64,000 nucleotides of DNA from an uncultured Oscillospiraceae bacterium. GTDB taxonomy: Bacteria; Bacillota; Clostridia; Oscillospirales; Ruminococcaceae. The translations under genes and the position numbers were made by a program. The notes beneath the pieces are model-generated. The model ran no database searches, was not told where the DNA came from, and saw nothing but the letters and a program-made list of their open reading frames with translations. Positions 37,801 through 46,595 of the stretch are shown here, piece by piece (the stretch's first letter is position 1; the number at the start of each line of letters is the position of its first letter). The stretch lies in contig CAJTNJ010000006.1 in NCBI GenBank assembly GCA_910577565.1, forward strand, positions 30,644-94,643, read 5' to 3'.

Positions 37801-38452
37801 TTCTTGGGCTGGGGATTTAGTAAATCGTGGTCGCTCAGCTGCAAATGATTTATTCAGCGCAGTAGTTAATAGGATTAAAGAAATTCCGGGGCAAATGTAT
37901 TCTATTGGAAGCAACATTGTTTCGGGAATTTGGAACGGAATATCAGGGTCTATCAGCTGGATTACAAGTAAAGTAAAGGAATTTGCAAGAGGGATTTTAG
38001 ACGGAATTAAATCAGCACTTGGCATACATTCTCCATCAAAGGTGTTTGAGCTAGAGGTCGGAAAAAACATGGCTTTGGGTCTCGGTGAAGGTTTCACGAA
38101 TGCCATGAGTGACGTACAAAAAGAAATGAAAAAAGCAATTCCGACTAGCTTCAGTACAGACGTAAATATGGCGATAAGTGCCACAAATTCATCGCTTGAC
38201 ATCATGACTTCTCAGTCAAACAAAAACGGTGCTACTGCAAATTTGGTGGATAGATTTAAGTCAGCCCTCGAAAACACGAGTGAAAATATTTCCGAAAAAC
38301 TTGATTCAATCCTCTACTTTTTAGAGGACTACATTCCCGAACTTCAAAAACGTCAGCTTTGCCTTGATACGGGTGTTTTAGTTGGAGAGTTGGCCCCACC
38401 GATTAATAGTGAGCTTTCCAAAATTCAAAATTCAAAGGAGCGTGGAAGATGA
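34883..38452 (+). pseudogene. Phage tail tape measure protein with an internal TGA
   Basis: One continuous frame of about 1,189 codons from MSGSNTFGGTIKLEG (GGGGGTGAGGAA upstream). The first 150 or so residues are coiled coil. Around residue 290 is the conserved start of the tape-measure core, where the family has an AGQLGI motif; here TGA at 35765-35767 takes the glycine place (ESA, stop, QLGIKNENLL). Hydrophobic segments follow (NPIGLIVAAIAALVAGFIL), then the C-terminal LGIHSPSKVFE signature. One point change GGA to TGA explains it. Without read-through the tail cannot be built. Confidence 0.88.
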
Positions 38453-39078
38453 TAAATGAAATTAAGTTTATTGGGTCAAATTCGGGTATCACAAAGTGTA
38501 GCTACACTGATTTTGGTTTAATTTTAACCGGGCAAAATATCGGGGTTCCAAAAGCAAAAACTTACACCGTTGACATCGAAGGCATGGATGGTAGCCTAGA
38601 TTTATCTGAATTTTTCGGCGAAATAAAGTATGAAAACCGTACTTTGAAATTTACGTTTGAGGTAATTGAGAAAATCTTAGATTGGCAATTAAGAATGAGC
38701 ATAATTTCTTCGTTTCTGCATGGTCAAAAGATGAAAATTGAGGTTTGGTCAGACCCTGATTTTTATTACATTGGAAGATGCGCTGTTGATGAATATAGTT
38801 CCAGTAGCAGACTTGGAAAAATCGTGATTTCTTGCGATGTAGAACCATATAAATACAAACAAAACATCACTACTTTTCACCTGATTAGTGGCACAAATAC
38901 AGTAAATAACAGTAGAATGACAGCTTTTGCCGACCTTATGAATGAATCTGAAATCAAAATAAATAACAAAGTGTACGGTGCGGGAACACATCTTAGAGCA
39001 ATAAAACTTGCTTGTGGAAAAAATATTTTAAATTCAAGCGGTGAGGCAACTCTGACGTTTCAAGAGGGAAAAATTTGA
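38449..39078 (+). CDS. Distal tail protein (Dit-like)
   Basis: 209 residues with SYTDFGLILTGQNIGVPKAKTYTVDIEGMDGSLDLSEF split into two clear motifs (YTDFGLILTGQ and PKAKTYTVDIEGMDGS), typical of Dit/phage tail component proteins that form the tail-tip hub. The ATG overlaps the tape measure stop by four bases. Confidence 0.88.
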   Translation: MINEIKFIGSNSGITKCSYTDFGLILTGQNIGVPKAKTYTVDIEGMDGSLDLSEFFGEIKYENRTLKFTFEVIEKILDWQLRMSIISSFLHGQKMKIEVWSDPDFYYIGRCAVDEYSSSSRLGKIVISCDVEPYKYKQNITTFHLISGTNTVNNSRMTAFADLMNESEIKINNKVYGAGTHLRAIKLACGKNILNSSGEATLTFQEGKI

Positions 39079-39081
39079 ATG

Positions 39082-39159
39082 ATGTCGGATAAAATATGGG
39101 GTCCCCGAAAAGTCCGAAAGACTTTTTGGGGAGAGGAGAAACCCTGTAACGTTCGACAT
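39082..39159 (+). ncRNA. Structured RNA element, copy 2, upstream of the Tal gene
   Basis: CCCCGAAAAGTC (39103-39114) pairs with GACTTTTTGGGG (39120-39131) around CGAAA. An outer helix ATGTCG/CGACAT (39082-39087 with 39154-39159) closes it. The sequence continues GAGAGGAGAAACCC. It shares the outer helix and the following purine run with the copy at 32.45 kb. The gap from 39,079 to 39,200 is non-coding. Confidence 0.5.
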
Positions 39160-39200
39160 TTTGTGAATACAAAATTCATAGTGGAAGGAGTTTCGACGAG

Positions 39201-40922
39201 GTGAGATACACCATATTTTGTGACGATTACTGCCTTTATGATTCCGAGCTAAATGAATTTCAATTGCAAAATCCCATTTTAAAACAAGAATTAAATTCAG
39301 TTTCGGAACTTTCATTTACGATTCACCCGAATCACCCGTATTTTAATAACATTTCAAAGCTGAGTTCAGTCATAACAGCTTATCGAAATGACGATAAACT
39401 AATTTTCAAAGGCAGGGTTATAAGTTCAGAACTTGGCTTCCATAATGAGAAAAAGATAGTTTGTGAGGGTACCCTCGCTTTTTTGCTCGATACCATAATT
39501 CGCCCGTTTGATTTTCCGAATGATGAGCAGTTTGAGGACTTAAATTATGACAGCGACAATGTGATTGAATATTTTTTAAACTGGGTTTTGAACTGTCATA
39601 ATTCACAAGCAAAAGATTTTCAACAAATAAAGCTCGGAACCGTCACAGTTACAGATTCAAACAATTATATATCTCGCTCCAGCATTGAGTTTTTAAGCGC
39701 ATGGGAAGTTATAAATTCAAGGCTCTTGAAAACGCATGGCGGATATTTAGTGATGCACGAAATAAACGGTGAAAACGTACTTGATTACCTTGAAGATTTC
39801 ACAGATACAGGTTACAAAGACGGAAATAAACTGGTTTGTACTCAGAAAATCGAGTTTGGGCAAAACCTTTTAGATTTAATAGAGGAAACCAGTGGAGCCA
39901 ACATTAAAACGGGAATAATTCCTCTAGGAAGCAGACTTAAAGATTCCGATGGTAATGAAACCGACGAATATTTGACGATTGCAAGTTTGCCGGATGGCAC
40001 ACTTTCGGAAGGAATCATCAAAACAGGCGACCACATTTTAAATACTACGCTTTCTGAAAATTACGGAGCAATCTATGAAGTAGTGAAGTGGGATGATGTG
40101 ACAAAACCTGAAAATCTGCAAAGCAAAGCTATAACGCACCTTGCTGACAGTATAAAATTTAATAATGAAATCACAATTAAGGCTGTCGATTTAAAGCTCA
40201 CAAATGAGCAAATCGGAGCTTTTGAGATAGGACAATATATTCGTTGTTACAGCGACCCACATGGAATTGATGATTTATATTTACTGGGGAAAATTTCTAC
40301 CCCTATGAAAAATCCTGAGGGAACAACGATTGAAATTAATAAGGTTTCTCTCTCGTTTACTGATAAAGTGCTTGAAAACAAGAAAAATACAGACAATATT
40401 GTTACTCGAATAGACCGCGTTGAACGTGGATATATAAATACCGGAAGCATTAAGGGCATTGCAAACGAAACAATTGAAAATAGCAGTGCCTTCGAGCAAA
40501 ACAGCACTGCAATTATGGCTCAGGTTGCACAGCTTTATACCAAAATTACCGATTTTGAAACGTATCAAAGTAATGTTTCAACGAAGTTTTCTCAAACAAA
40601 TGATAGTTTTACTTATCAATTTAATACTTTAACTGAAATAATCAACAACCTAGATGCTGATTCCGCTGCTCAGTTTAACAATATTATAAGGTACATTCGC
40701 TTTGTCGATGGTGACATAATCCTCGGTGAAGTAAACAACAGCTTAATGCTTAAAATCAGCAATGACAAAATTTCATTCCTTCAAAACGGAATAGAAGTTG
40801 CCTACATGACAGACAACAAACTTTATATCACAGACGGAGAATTTTTAAATAGTTTGCAGTTAGGTAATTTTGCTTTTTATCCAAGGTCGAGTGGAAATTT
40901 ATCATTTAAGAAAATCAAGTAG
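39201..40922 (+). CDS. Tail-associated endopeptidase-like protein (Tal)
   Basis: 573 residues starting at GTG (MRYTIFCDDYCLYDS) after GTGGAAGGAG. The N-terminal 370 residues match the prophage tail protein/gp27-like hub fold (LSFTIHPNHPYFNN, DTIIRPFDFP, RLLKTHGGYLVMHE, EFGQNLLDLIEE). A coiled-coil region with YITNTGSIKG-like and AQLYTKITDFETY stretches precedes the C-terminus. I see no separate lytic domain, so it may be the structural hub only. Confidence 0.82.
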   Translation: MRYTIFCDDYCLYDSELNEFQLQNPILKQELNSVSELSFTIHPNHPYFNNISKLSSVITAYRNDDKLIFKGRVISSELGFHNEKKIVCEGTLAFLLDTIIRPFDFPNDEQFEDLNYDSDNVIEYFLNWVLNCHNSQAKDFQQIKLGTVTVTDSNNYISRSSIEFLSAWEVINSRLLKTHGGYLVMHEINGENVLDYLEDFTDTGYKDGNKLVCTQKIEFGQNLLDLIEETSGANIKTGIIPLGSRLKDSDGNETDEYLTIASLPDGTLSEGIIKTGDHILNTTLSENYGAIYEVVKWDDVTKPENLQSKAITHLADSIKFNNEITIKAVDLKLTNEQIGAFEIGQYIRCYSDPHGIDDLYLLGKISTPMKNPEGTTIEINKVSLSFTDKVLENKKNTDNIVTRIDRVERGYINTGSIKGIANETIENSSAFEQNSTAIMAQVAQLYTKITDFETYQSNVSTKFSQTNDSFTYQFNTLTEIINNLDADSAAQFNNIIRYIRFVDGDIILGEVNNSLMLKISNDKISFLQNGIEVAYMTDNKLYITDGEFLNSLQLGNFAFYPRSSGNLSFKKIK

Positions 40923-40935
40923 GTGGTGAAAGAAA

Positions 40936-42774
40936 TTGGGAACTTCAAGCACATTTGGTACAAGCAATTCACACGTTAAATACAATATAAAAATTAATCA
41001 AAACTCTCAGAGCATAGATGGCAACTACTCAAATGTATCTGTATGGGTGGATTTTTGGCGAGATTATGGTTCGGGGACTTGCTATTGCAAAATTAATGGT
41101 ACAACTTATTCTGCGACAGTTTCATCAAGCCAAAAAATAACCAATTCAGGCATAACGTTATTTAGCAAAACTCTCGATATTTACCACAATGCAGATGGCT
41201 CAAATTACCTTGAAGCATCTGCTTGGATTAGTATGGATACACCGCTGACGTCAAGCGAACAGGGATATGGAGAGTGGCTTTCCACAATTCCGAGAGCAAG
41301 CACTATTTCGAGCATAAGTGGCAATACTTTCGGAAGTTCGGTGACTGTAAATATAAGCAGGGCTTCGAGCTCTTTTACTCACAAAGTTGATTATGTAAGG
41401 CCCGACGGAGAACATTTTCGTGTGGGAGAAAATGTTGGCACAAGTTGTACTTTTACTCCGGCACTCAGTGATTGTAATTTTGTGCCAAATTCCACGTCAG
41501 CATCAGCACAAATATATGTATATACCTATTCCGGCGGCACATATATTGGTAGCTCTTCAAAATCTTTTACTCTTAATGTTCCGTCCAGCGTTTTACCAAC
41601 AATAAACTCGGTAAGCCTTTCAGAAGCTGTTTCGGGGATTTATGCTCAATTTGGCGGATATGTTCAAGGAAAATCAAAGATTTCGGGAAATGTTTCTGCA
41701 AGTGGAGCATATTCTAGCACAATTAAAAGCTATAACATATCAGTAAATGGTGCCAACTATACTGGGGGCAGTTTCACAACAAATTTCTTATCAGCGAGTG
41801 GTTCTAATTCCTGCACTGTAAAAGTTACGGACAGCCGAAATAGAACAGCGAGCAAAACAGTTAATTTTTCTGTCACAGCTTATGAAAGCCCAAAAATAAA
41901 TTTATTCACTGTGTCCCGTTGCAATTCAGATGGCACTGCCAATGATGAAGGTGGTTATGCAAAATGCACTATATCTGCTGAGATTTCGAGCGTACACAGC
42001 AAAAATACAAAGTCGTTCAAGATTATGTATAAAAAGACGTCTGATTCGTCTTGGAATACGTTTACTCTAAGCAGTAGCGGTTATTCTCTTAGCACAATAC
42101 AGATTATAGGTAACATTGACACTGAATCTGAGTATAACTTTAAGGCTGTAGCAACCGATTATTTTAGCCTTGCTGAGTATTCTCATAACCTTTCGACCGC
42201 TTATACTCTCATGGATTTCAATAAAAGCGGAAAAGGATTAGCAATCGGCAAAGTTTCAACGCAAAATGCATTTGAAATCAATATGGATACTAAACTAACA
42301 GGAAATTTGGCAATAAACAACAAGACTATTTTTGACTTGATTTATCCTGTTGGTTCGATTTATATGTCGGTTAATAGTACAAATCCTAAAAATTTATTTG
42401 GCGGAACATGGGTACAATGGGGTTCGGGTCGAGTGCCGGTATGTGTTAATACTTCTGATTCAAATTTTAGTACAGTCGAAAAAACAGGTGGAAATGCCTC
42501 ACATCGTCACGAGTTTAGAATCGGTATGCATTGGTATTACGGAAATGCCGCAGGCGAAGGTGCGTATAACTCCACAGGTGCATACAGGTTTTCAGACAGT
42601 CAATATGATGGTTGGGCAAGAGATTTAGCATCTATGAGTGTGACTTTAAATACAAACACAACCACAAGTACCAAAACCGCAACTGCCAATGGAAAATGGT
42701 CTAAGGGAGACACCGCAAACACAAGTACATTGCAGCCCTATATCACGTGTTATATGTGGAAAAGGACAGATTAA
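40936..42774 (+). CDS. Tail fibre/baseplate protein, DUF859-like with collar-type C-terminus
   Basis: 612 residues, TTG start after GGTGGTGAAAGAAA. The composition is rich in serine, threonine and glycine. The N-terminal part (IKINQNSQSIDGNYSNVSVWV and DGSNYLEASAWI) is typical of siphovirus DUF859 fibre proteins. Middle beta-sandwich repeats follow. Near residue 475 the YPVGSIYMSVN motif with NLFGGTWVQWGSGRVPV starts a domain common to fibre tips, ending in histidine-rich ASHRHEFRI. It probably binds the host surface. Confidence 0.82.
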   Translation: MGTSSTFGTSNSHVKYNIKINQNSQSIDGNYSNVSVWVDFWRDYGSGTCYCKINGTTYSATVSSSQKITNSGITLFSKTLDIYHNADGSNYLEASAWISMDTPLTSSEQGYGEWLSTIPRASTISSISGNTFGSSVTVNISRASSSFTHKVDYVRPDGEHFRVGENVGTSCTFTPALSDCNFVPNSTSASAQIYVYTYSGGTYIGSSSKSFTLNVPSSVLPTINSVSLSEAVSGIYAQFGGYVQGKSKISGNVSASGAYSSTIKSYNISVNGANYTGGSFTTNFLSASGSNSCTVKVTDSRNRTASKTVNFSVTAYESPKINLFTVSRCNSDGTANDEGGYAKCTISAEISSVHSKNTKSFKIMYKKTSDSSWNTFTLSSSGYSLSTIQIIGNIDTESEYNFKAVATDYFSLAEYSHNLSTAYTLMDFNKSGKGLAIGKVSTQNAFEINMDTKLTGNLAINNKTIFDLIYPVGSIYMSVNSTNPKNLFGGTWVQWGSGRVPVCVNTSDSNFSTVEKTGGNASHRHEFRIGMHWYYGNAAGEGAYNSTGAYRFSDSQYDGWARDLASMSVTLNTNTTTSTKTATANGKWSKGDTANTSTLQPYITCYMWKRTD

Positions 42775-42802
42775 AATTACATAAATGAAAGGAAAATTTA
42801 AA

Positions 42803-43471
42803 ATGAGTAAAAAAGTATATTTATCACCGAGCAATCAAATTAACAATCTTTACGCAGCGGGCAATACGAATGAGTGTGAACAATGTAACAGAATTGCTGA
42901 GTATGCAAAAATAGCCCTTGAAAGATGTGGGTTTGAAGTCAAGAAAGCCTTGTCGGGTCAAAACATGAACACAAGCATTAAAGAAAGCAATAATTGGGGT
43001 GCTGATTTACATATTCCAATCCATACGAACGCTTTCAATGGTCAAACTCTTGGTGGCACACTCGTTATGATTTATAGTAGTGCTACTGAGAACAAAAAGA
43101 CCGGAAGTGCAATTTTAAATGCTGTTGCTCCAATTTCGCCGGGGCCTGATTACAGTTTGAGAGTTAATTCAAGCCTTGCAGAATTAAACTCAACAAAGGC
43201 TATTGCTGTGTATTTAGAGGTGGAATTTCACGACACACAAGACGGTGCAAACTGGATAATTAATAACGTCAAATCTATTGGTGAGGCCATTTGCAAAGGT
43301 GTTTGTGAGTTTTATGGAGTTACATACAAAGTTGACGAAACAGAATTGCCCGGTAAACTCTATCGTGTACAAATTGGAGCATTTAAAGACAAATCAAACG
43401 CAGACAACTGTTTACAGCAAGCAAAAAACGCCGGATTTGCCGACGCTTTTATAAAAGAGGTGCAGCCATGA
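42803..43471 (+). CDS. N-acetylmuramoyl-L-alanine amidase endolysin with SPOR domain
   Basis: 222 residues. The N-terminal amidase_3 domain carries the zinc ligands in VYLSPSNQ-type opening (here a serine-proline-serine start), ADLHIPIHTNAF, and the glutamate in VYLEVEFHD. The last 40 residues (LYRVQIGAFKDKSNADNCLQQ) form a SPOR peptidoglycan-binding domain. It lyses the cell wall at the end of infection. The ATG follows AAAGGAAAATTTAAA; an earlier in-frame ATG overlaps this ribosome binding site. Holin overlaps its stop. Confidence 0.9.
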   Translation: MSKKVYLSPSNQINNLYAAGNTNECEQCNRIAEYAKIALERCGFEVKKALSGQNMNTSIKESNNWGADLHIPIHTNAFNGQTLGGTLVMIYSSATENKKTGSAILNAVAPISPGPDYSLRVNSSLAELNSTKAIAVYLEVEFHDTQDGANWIINNVKSIGEAICKGVCEFYGVTYKVDETELPGKLYRVQIGAFKDKSNADNCLQQAKNAGFADAFIKEVQP

Positions 43472-43746
43472 ATCAAGACATATCTAAAATGATTATGACC
43501 GCAATATTAGTCGAAGGAATAATAACTTATTTTAATGAATTTTTTGTTTCGGGAAATGCCCCATGGCAGATGATTTTGAACCTAATTTTAGGAATTGTTA
43601 TTGCTATGGCATACAAGCTGGATTTACCTAAATATCTAGGGTTGCAGTCCGATATTTATTACGTTGGCACCGTTTTGACCGGAATTTTGATTTCTCGTGG
43701 CTCGAATTATTTTTATGATTTAATCAGCAAAGTTTTAAACGCATAA
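43468..43746 (+). CDS. Phage holin
   Basis: 92 residues with an N-terminal amphipathic helix and two or three hydrophobic segments (MILNLILGIVIAMAYKL, VGTVLTGILISRG), typical of the small Firmicutes phage holins. It forms membrane lesions that release the endolysin. It overlaps the amidase by four bases and is the last gene of the late operon. Confidence 0.85.
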   Translation: MNQDISKMIMTAILVEGIITYFNEFFVSGNAPWQMILNLILGIVIAMAYKLDLPKYLGLQSDIYYVGTVLTGILISRGSNYFYDLISKVLNA

Positions 43747-43747
43747 G

Positions 43748-43856
43748 GGTCGTGTACTAAAGAAGTTTATACAAACATTATCATAGTCATAAAATTAGGA
43801 TTTGTCTTCTTATTAATGTTCTCCAATTTTATTGTAAACTTATTCGGGACACGACC
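43748..43856. repeat. 109-bp inverted-repeat element, MITE-like
   Basis: The left end GGTCGTGT (43748-43755), with AAGTTTA about eight bases further in, is mirrored at the right end as TAAACTT and ACACGACC (43849-43856). The interior of some 55 bases is AT-rich and has no ORF. It looks like a minimal insertion or paired IS ends flanking lost sequence. It lies exactly between the phage holin and the resistance array, so it may mark how the array was acquired. The family is not identified. Confidence 0.6.
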
Positions 43857-43897
43857 TAAATAAGAGTAAATTACATTTAAACCAATAATTTACGGGT

Positions 43898-44456
43898 TTA
43901 TAAAATATCACTTTTAAGTATAGAATATATTGCAGTATCACATCTCTCACCTGTATTTTTGACGCCATACTGTCTCAGAATACCTTCATACTTCATTCCG
44001 CACTTAACCATAACTCTTCCTGAAGCTGGATTTTCTGTCATGTGCCTTAATTGTATGCGATTAAACCCGACTGTATTAAATAAATAGTTCATCACAGCTC
44101 TTAAAGTCTCTGTCATTATTCCTTTATTCCAATACTTTTTAGAAATAACATATCCAATTTCACAGGTAGATCTGATTTCTATAATTTCAATAACATCAAT
44201 GCTTCCTATTACTTCATTTGTATCCTTTAACGTAATGCACCATTTATAACAATTCTTATTTTTATATTTGTCTATCCATTCATTCAAAATTTTATATGTG
44301 TCATTAATATCTTTATGAGCTTGCCAAGAAAGATATTTTACGTTTTCAGGGTCTTTTGCCCAATTATCAAACATTTGCTCAGCATCTTTAATTTTAAATC
44401 GTCTAAGTAAAAGCCTTTCTGTTTCTATATTTTGAGTTCATATATGAGTTAACATT
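43898..44456 (-). pseudogene. RimJ/RimL-type GNAT acetyltransferase with TGA at codon 6
   Basis: The natural start is the ATG at 44456 after GGAGGAATTTTA: MLTHI, then TGA (44441-44439), then TQNIETERLLLRRF, which is the conserved GNAT opening. The body (EIGYVISKKYWNKGIMTETL and NPASGRVMVKCGMKYEG) is intact. Glycine is common at the stopped position in relatives, so GGA to TGA is likely. Re-initiation at ATG 44374 would remove the first strand of the fold. Confidence 0.8.
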
Positions 44457-44470
44457 AAAATTCCTCCTTA

Positions 44471-44884
44471 TTAAAAATATTTTACAAAGAAATACTTTGT
44501 GAGTTTTTGATTTTCTTTATTTTTTCTTACAAATTCAAGTTTAAAACCGCATTTTTCATAAAATTGGGGTGCTTGAAATTCGTTTGTAACAAGATTTATA
44601 TTGTTAAAACCTTTTCCGTTGAAGTGTTGTTCTACTTGTTTTAAAAGAGCTACACCTATACCTTTGCCTCTGTAACTTTTTAGCACAACCAAATTATTTA
44701 CTGTAACCTCAGAATAATAGCTAAAACCAGTTACATATCCAACAGTTTTATTATTATCCTTTGCAACAAATGCAAATCGCTTAAAATTATACTCTATTCC
44801 ATTTTCAGTGTCGTATTCAGAAAGTAATTCATCAGCTATTTTATCAATTTCGTCAAAATTTTCGGCATAATCAATTTTTAACAT
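44471..44884 (-). CDS. GNAT-family acetyltransferase
   Basis: 137 residues with the acetyl-CoA motif VVLKSYRGKGIGVALL and a late APQFYEKCGFKLE. The substrate is unknown. GAGAGGTAAACGTGT precedes the ATG. It lies between the class D beta-lactamase and the broken GNAT gene in the minus-strand array; small-molecule or antibiotic acetylation is possible but unproven. Confidence 0.85.
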   Translation of the reverse strand: MLKIDYAENFDEIDKIADELLSEYDTENGIEYNFKRFAFVAKDNNKTVGYVTGFSYYSEVTVNNLVVLKSYRGKGIGVALLKQVEQHFNGKGFNNINLVTNEFQAPQFYEKCGFKLEFVRKNKENQKLTKYFFVKYF

Positions 44885-44925
44885 ACACGTTTACCTCTCT
44901 CGTTTCCAATTATGATTGATTTCTA

Positions 44926-45732
44926 TCACTTTTCTTCTTTTTTAACACTAAAATTATTAAAATAATTCTCTATAATATTTCGTGTTATTTTTTCCGCTTC
45001 AGCGCCTGACACATTTTCTCCATCTAATAGTCTGACTGCAAAATATAAATATTCATTATCTTTTTCGTAAGCACCCACAAACCAACTGTTGTTACCTTCA
45101 CCGCTTGTACCCGTTTTCCCATATAAGGTTCCGCCATTTATAGTTCCTTTTTGCATAACAGTTTTTAGTATGTCTATATGATTTTTATCAATGGGAAACT
45201 TATATTCAAATAAATCGTAAATAAATTCTACTTGTTCCTTTGGTGATATTTTAAGTGATGAATCCAGCCAAAATGGTATTTCCTCAGTTGTATCGCAGTT
45301 TCCGTAAGAAAGCTCACTTGCAAACTTAGATAAATTTTCTTTCCCAACTTCATTAGCAACTTTTTCAAAATACCAAACCGCAGATAAATTAAAAGCTTCC
45401 TTTAACGTCAAATCTTTATTCCAATAATCAAAATAACGCTCTGTGCCATCCCATTTGATGAGTGTATTTTCATCTTTTAAAATTCCGTATTTAAGTCCTG
45501 CTAAAGTTAACACTATTTTAAATGTAGAGCAAGGGGATCTTCTTTCATTAATAATATTATTTCCATACGTATAATAACTTCCATTTTTATAAAAAACAGC
45601 TAAGCCTTCAGAATTGCCGAAAAACTCAGACAAGTCAATCTCTGTATCACCATAAGACTGCTCCCCGCAACCACAAAAAGTAAATATACTGATAATCATA
45701 AGCATTACTAAGCTAACTATCTTTTTAGGCAC
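44926..45732 (-). CDS. Class D (OXA-type) beta-lactamase, putative lipoprotein
   Basis: Hydrolyses beta-lactams through an active-site serine. About 268 residues from GTG (after GGAGGGGAGAACA). The signal sequence ends in a lipobox-like FCGCG. The active-site STFK lies near residue 70, the SxV element is SAVWYF, and the KTG element is YGKTGTSGEG. The WFVG and FEYKFPIDK regions agree with class D enzymes of Clostridia. The start overlaps the nucleotidyltransferase by eight bases, so both are expressed together. Alternative: a BlaR-like sensor domain, less likely because there is no membrane anchor domain. Confidence 0.85.
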   Translation of the reverse strand: MPKKIVSLVMLMIISIFTFCGCGEQSYGDTEIDLSEFFGNSEGLAVFYKNGSYYTYGNNIINERRSPCSTFKIVLTLAGLKYGILKDENTLIKWDGTERYFDYWNKDLTLKEAFNLSAVWYFEKVANEVGKENLSKFASELSYGNCDTTEEIPFWLDSSLKISPKEQVEFIYDLFEYKFPIDKNHIDILKTVMQKGTINGGTLYGKTGTSGEGNNSWFVGAYEKDNEYLYFAVRLLDGENVSGAEAEKITRNIIENYFNNFSVKKEEK

Positions 45733-46582
45733 TGTTCTCCCCTCCAAATATGTAATCCATAATATCCTTGCATTGCAAGCTATCGTATTTAAATCCAAGT
45801 GCAATAGATACCTTGTTTGAAAATTTGTCAAATAAATTACACATCATTTTTAAAGAAGTCCAAATATTTTCAATATTAGCTGTGGGGTATGTTTTTAAAA
45901 CTTTATCATATACTTCCGATGGCAACAATTCTTTAAAATACTTATCATATTTACCTATAGACACATTAAACTCATTATTTATGCCTACAAACAATCTCAT
46001 CATTTTCATAAACTCGGGGTGTACATCTTGGTTAAATATTTCAATAGCATAAACAACCTGATTTCTCCATAATCCCTTTGCAATATAAATCGATAGCCAC
46101 CAAAACTCATTGCAGCACGCTAAAAATTCATTTTCACTTGGCCTTTTTATATGATAACTTTTATCACTTGGAGAAGAAATTTCAGAAAATATATTATTCT
46201 TATCTATTAAAACTACAGTTTGAGAATCCTCTTTACAAATTTTTTCGGCAAATTTAGGTACAGCAAACGTTAGATCAATTCGATTTCCATCCGTAAATTG
46301 CATAAGATAAGTATATTTTTCTTCATTTGGATATTCGGGGACAAATAAATTTGGATTATCCGGCTCTTGCATGATTAAAATTTCTCCGAAATAAGATATG
46401 AAATCTTCATTTTTAATAAATGGTTCTGTCCTGTCAACCACATAAACTATATCGAAGTCCATGAATTTATCTTTTTTCGTGTTAGGATTTGCCCTTGAAC
46501 CATTTAGTAAGACCGCTTTTATCGAATTATTCATCTTAGCAAAATCTAAAATTAAATTAAACATTTCTTCTTCGTTACGCAA
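45725..46582 (-). CDS. ANT(6)-like aminoglycoside nucleotidyltransferase
   Basis: 285 residues with the opening MRNEEEMFNLILDFAKMN, the nucleotidyltransferase motif VLLNGSRANPN...MDFDIVYVV and IDLTFAVP, closely patterned on AadE/ANT(6) streptomycin adenylyltransferases. It would transfer AMP to streptomycin-type substrates. Sequence similarity is visible only by eye, so the exact drug spectrum is not claimed. It sits between the PHP and beta-lactamase genes. Confidence 0.85.
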   Translation of the reverse strand: MRNEEEMFNLILDFAKMNNSIKAVLLNGSRANPNTKKDKFMDFDIVYVVDRTEPFIKNEDFISYFGEILIMQEPDNPNLFVPEYPNEEKYTYLMQFTDGNRIDLTFAVPKFAEKICKEDSQTVVLIDKNNIFSEISSPSDKSYHIKRPSENEFLACCNEFWWLSIYIAKGLWRNQVVYAIEIFNQDVHPEFMKMMRLFVGINNEFNVSIGKYDKYFKELLPSEVYDKVLKTYPTANIENIWTSLKMMCNLFDKFSNKVSIALGFKYDSLQCKDIMDYIFGGENSA

Positions 46583-46595
46583 TTTTATCTACTCC

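Noticed and set aside
35765..44441. Possible UGA-to-glycine recoding, because TGA stands at glycine positions in the tape measure and a GNAT gene
   Set aside because: TGA clearly ends other genes (small terminase, portal, HNH nuclease) in the same element, so only point mutations remain.
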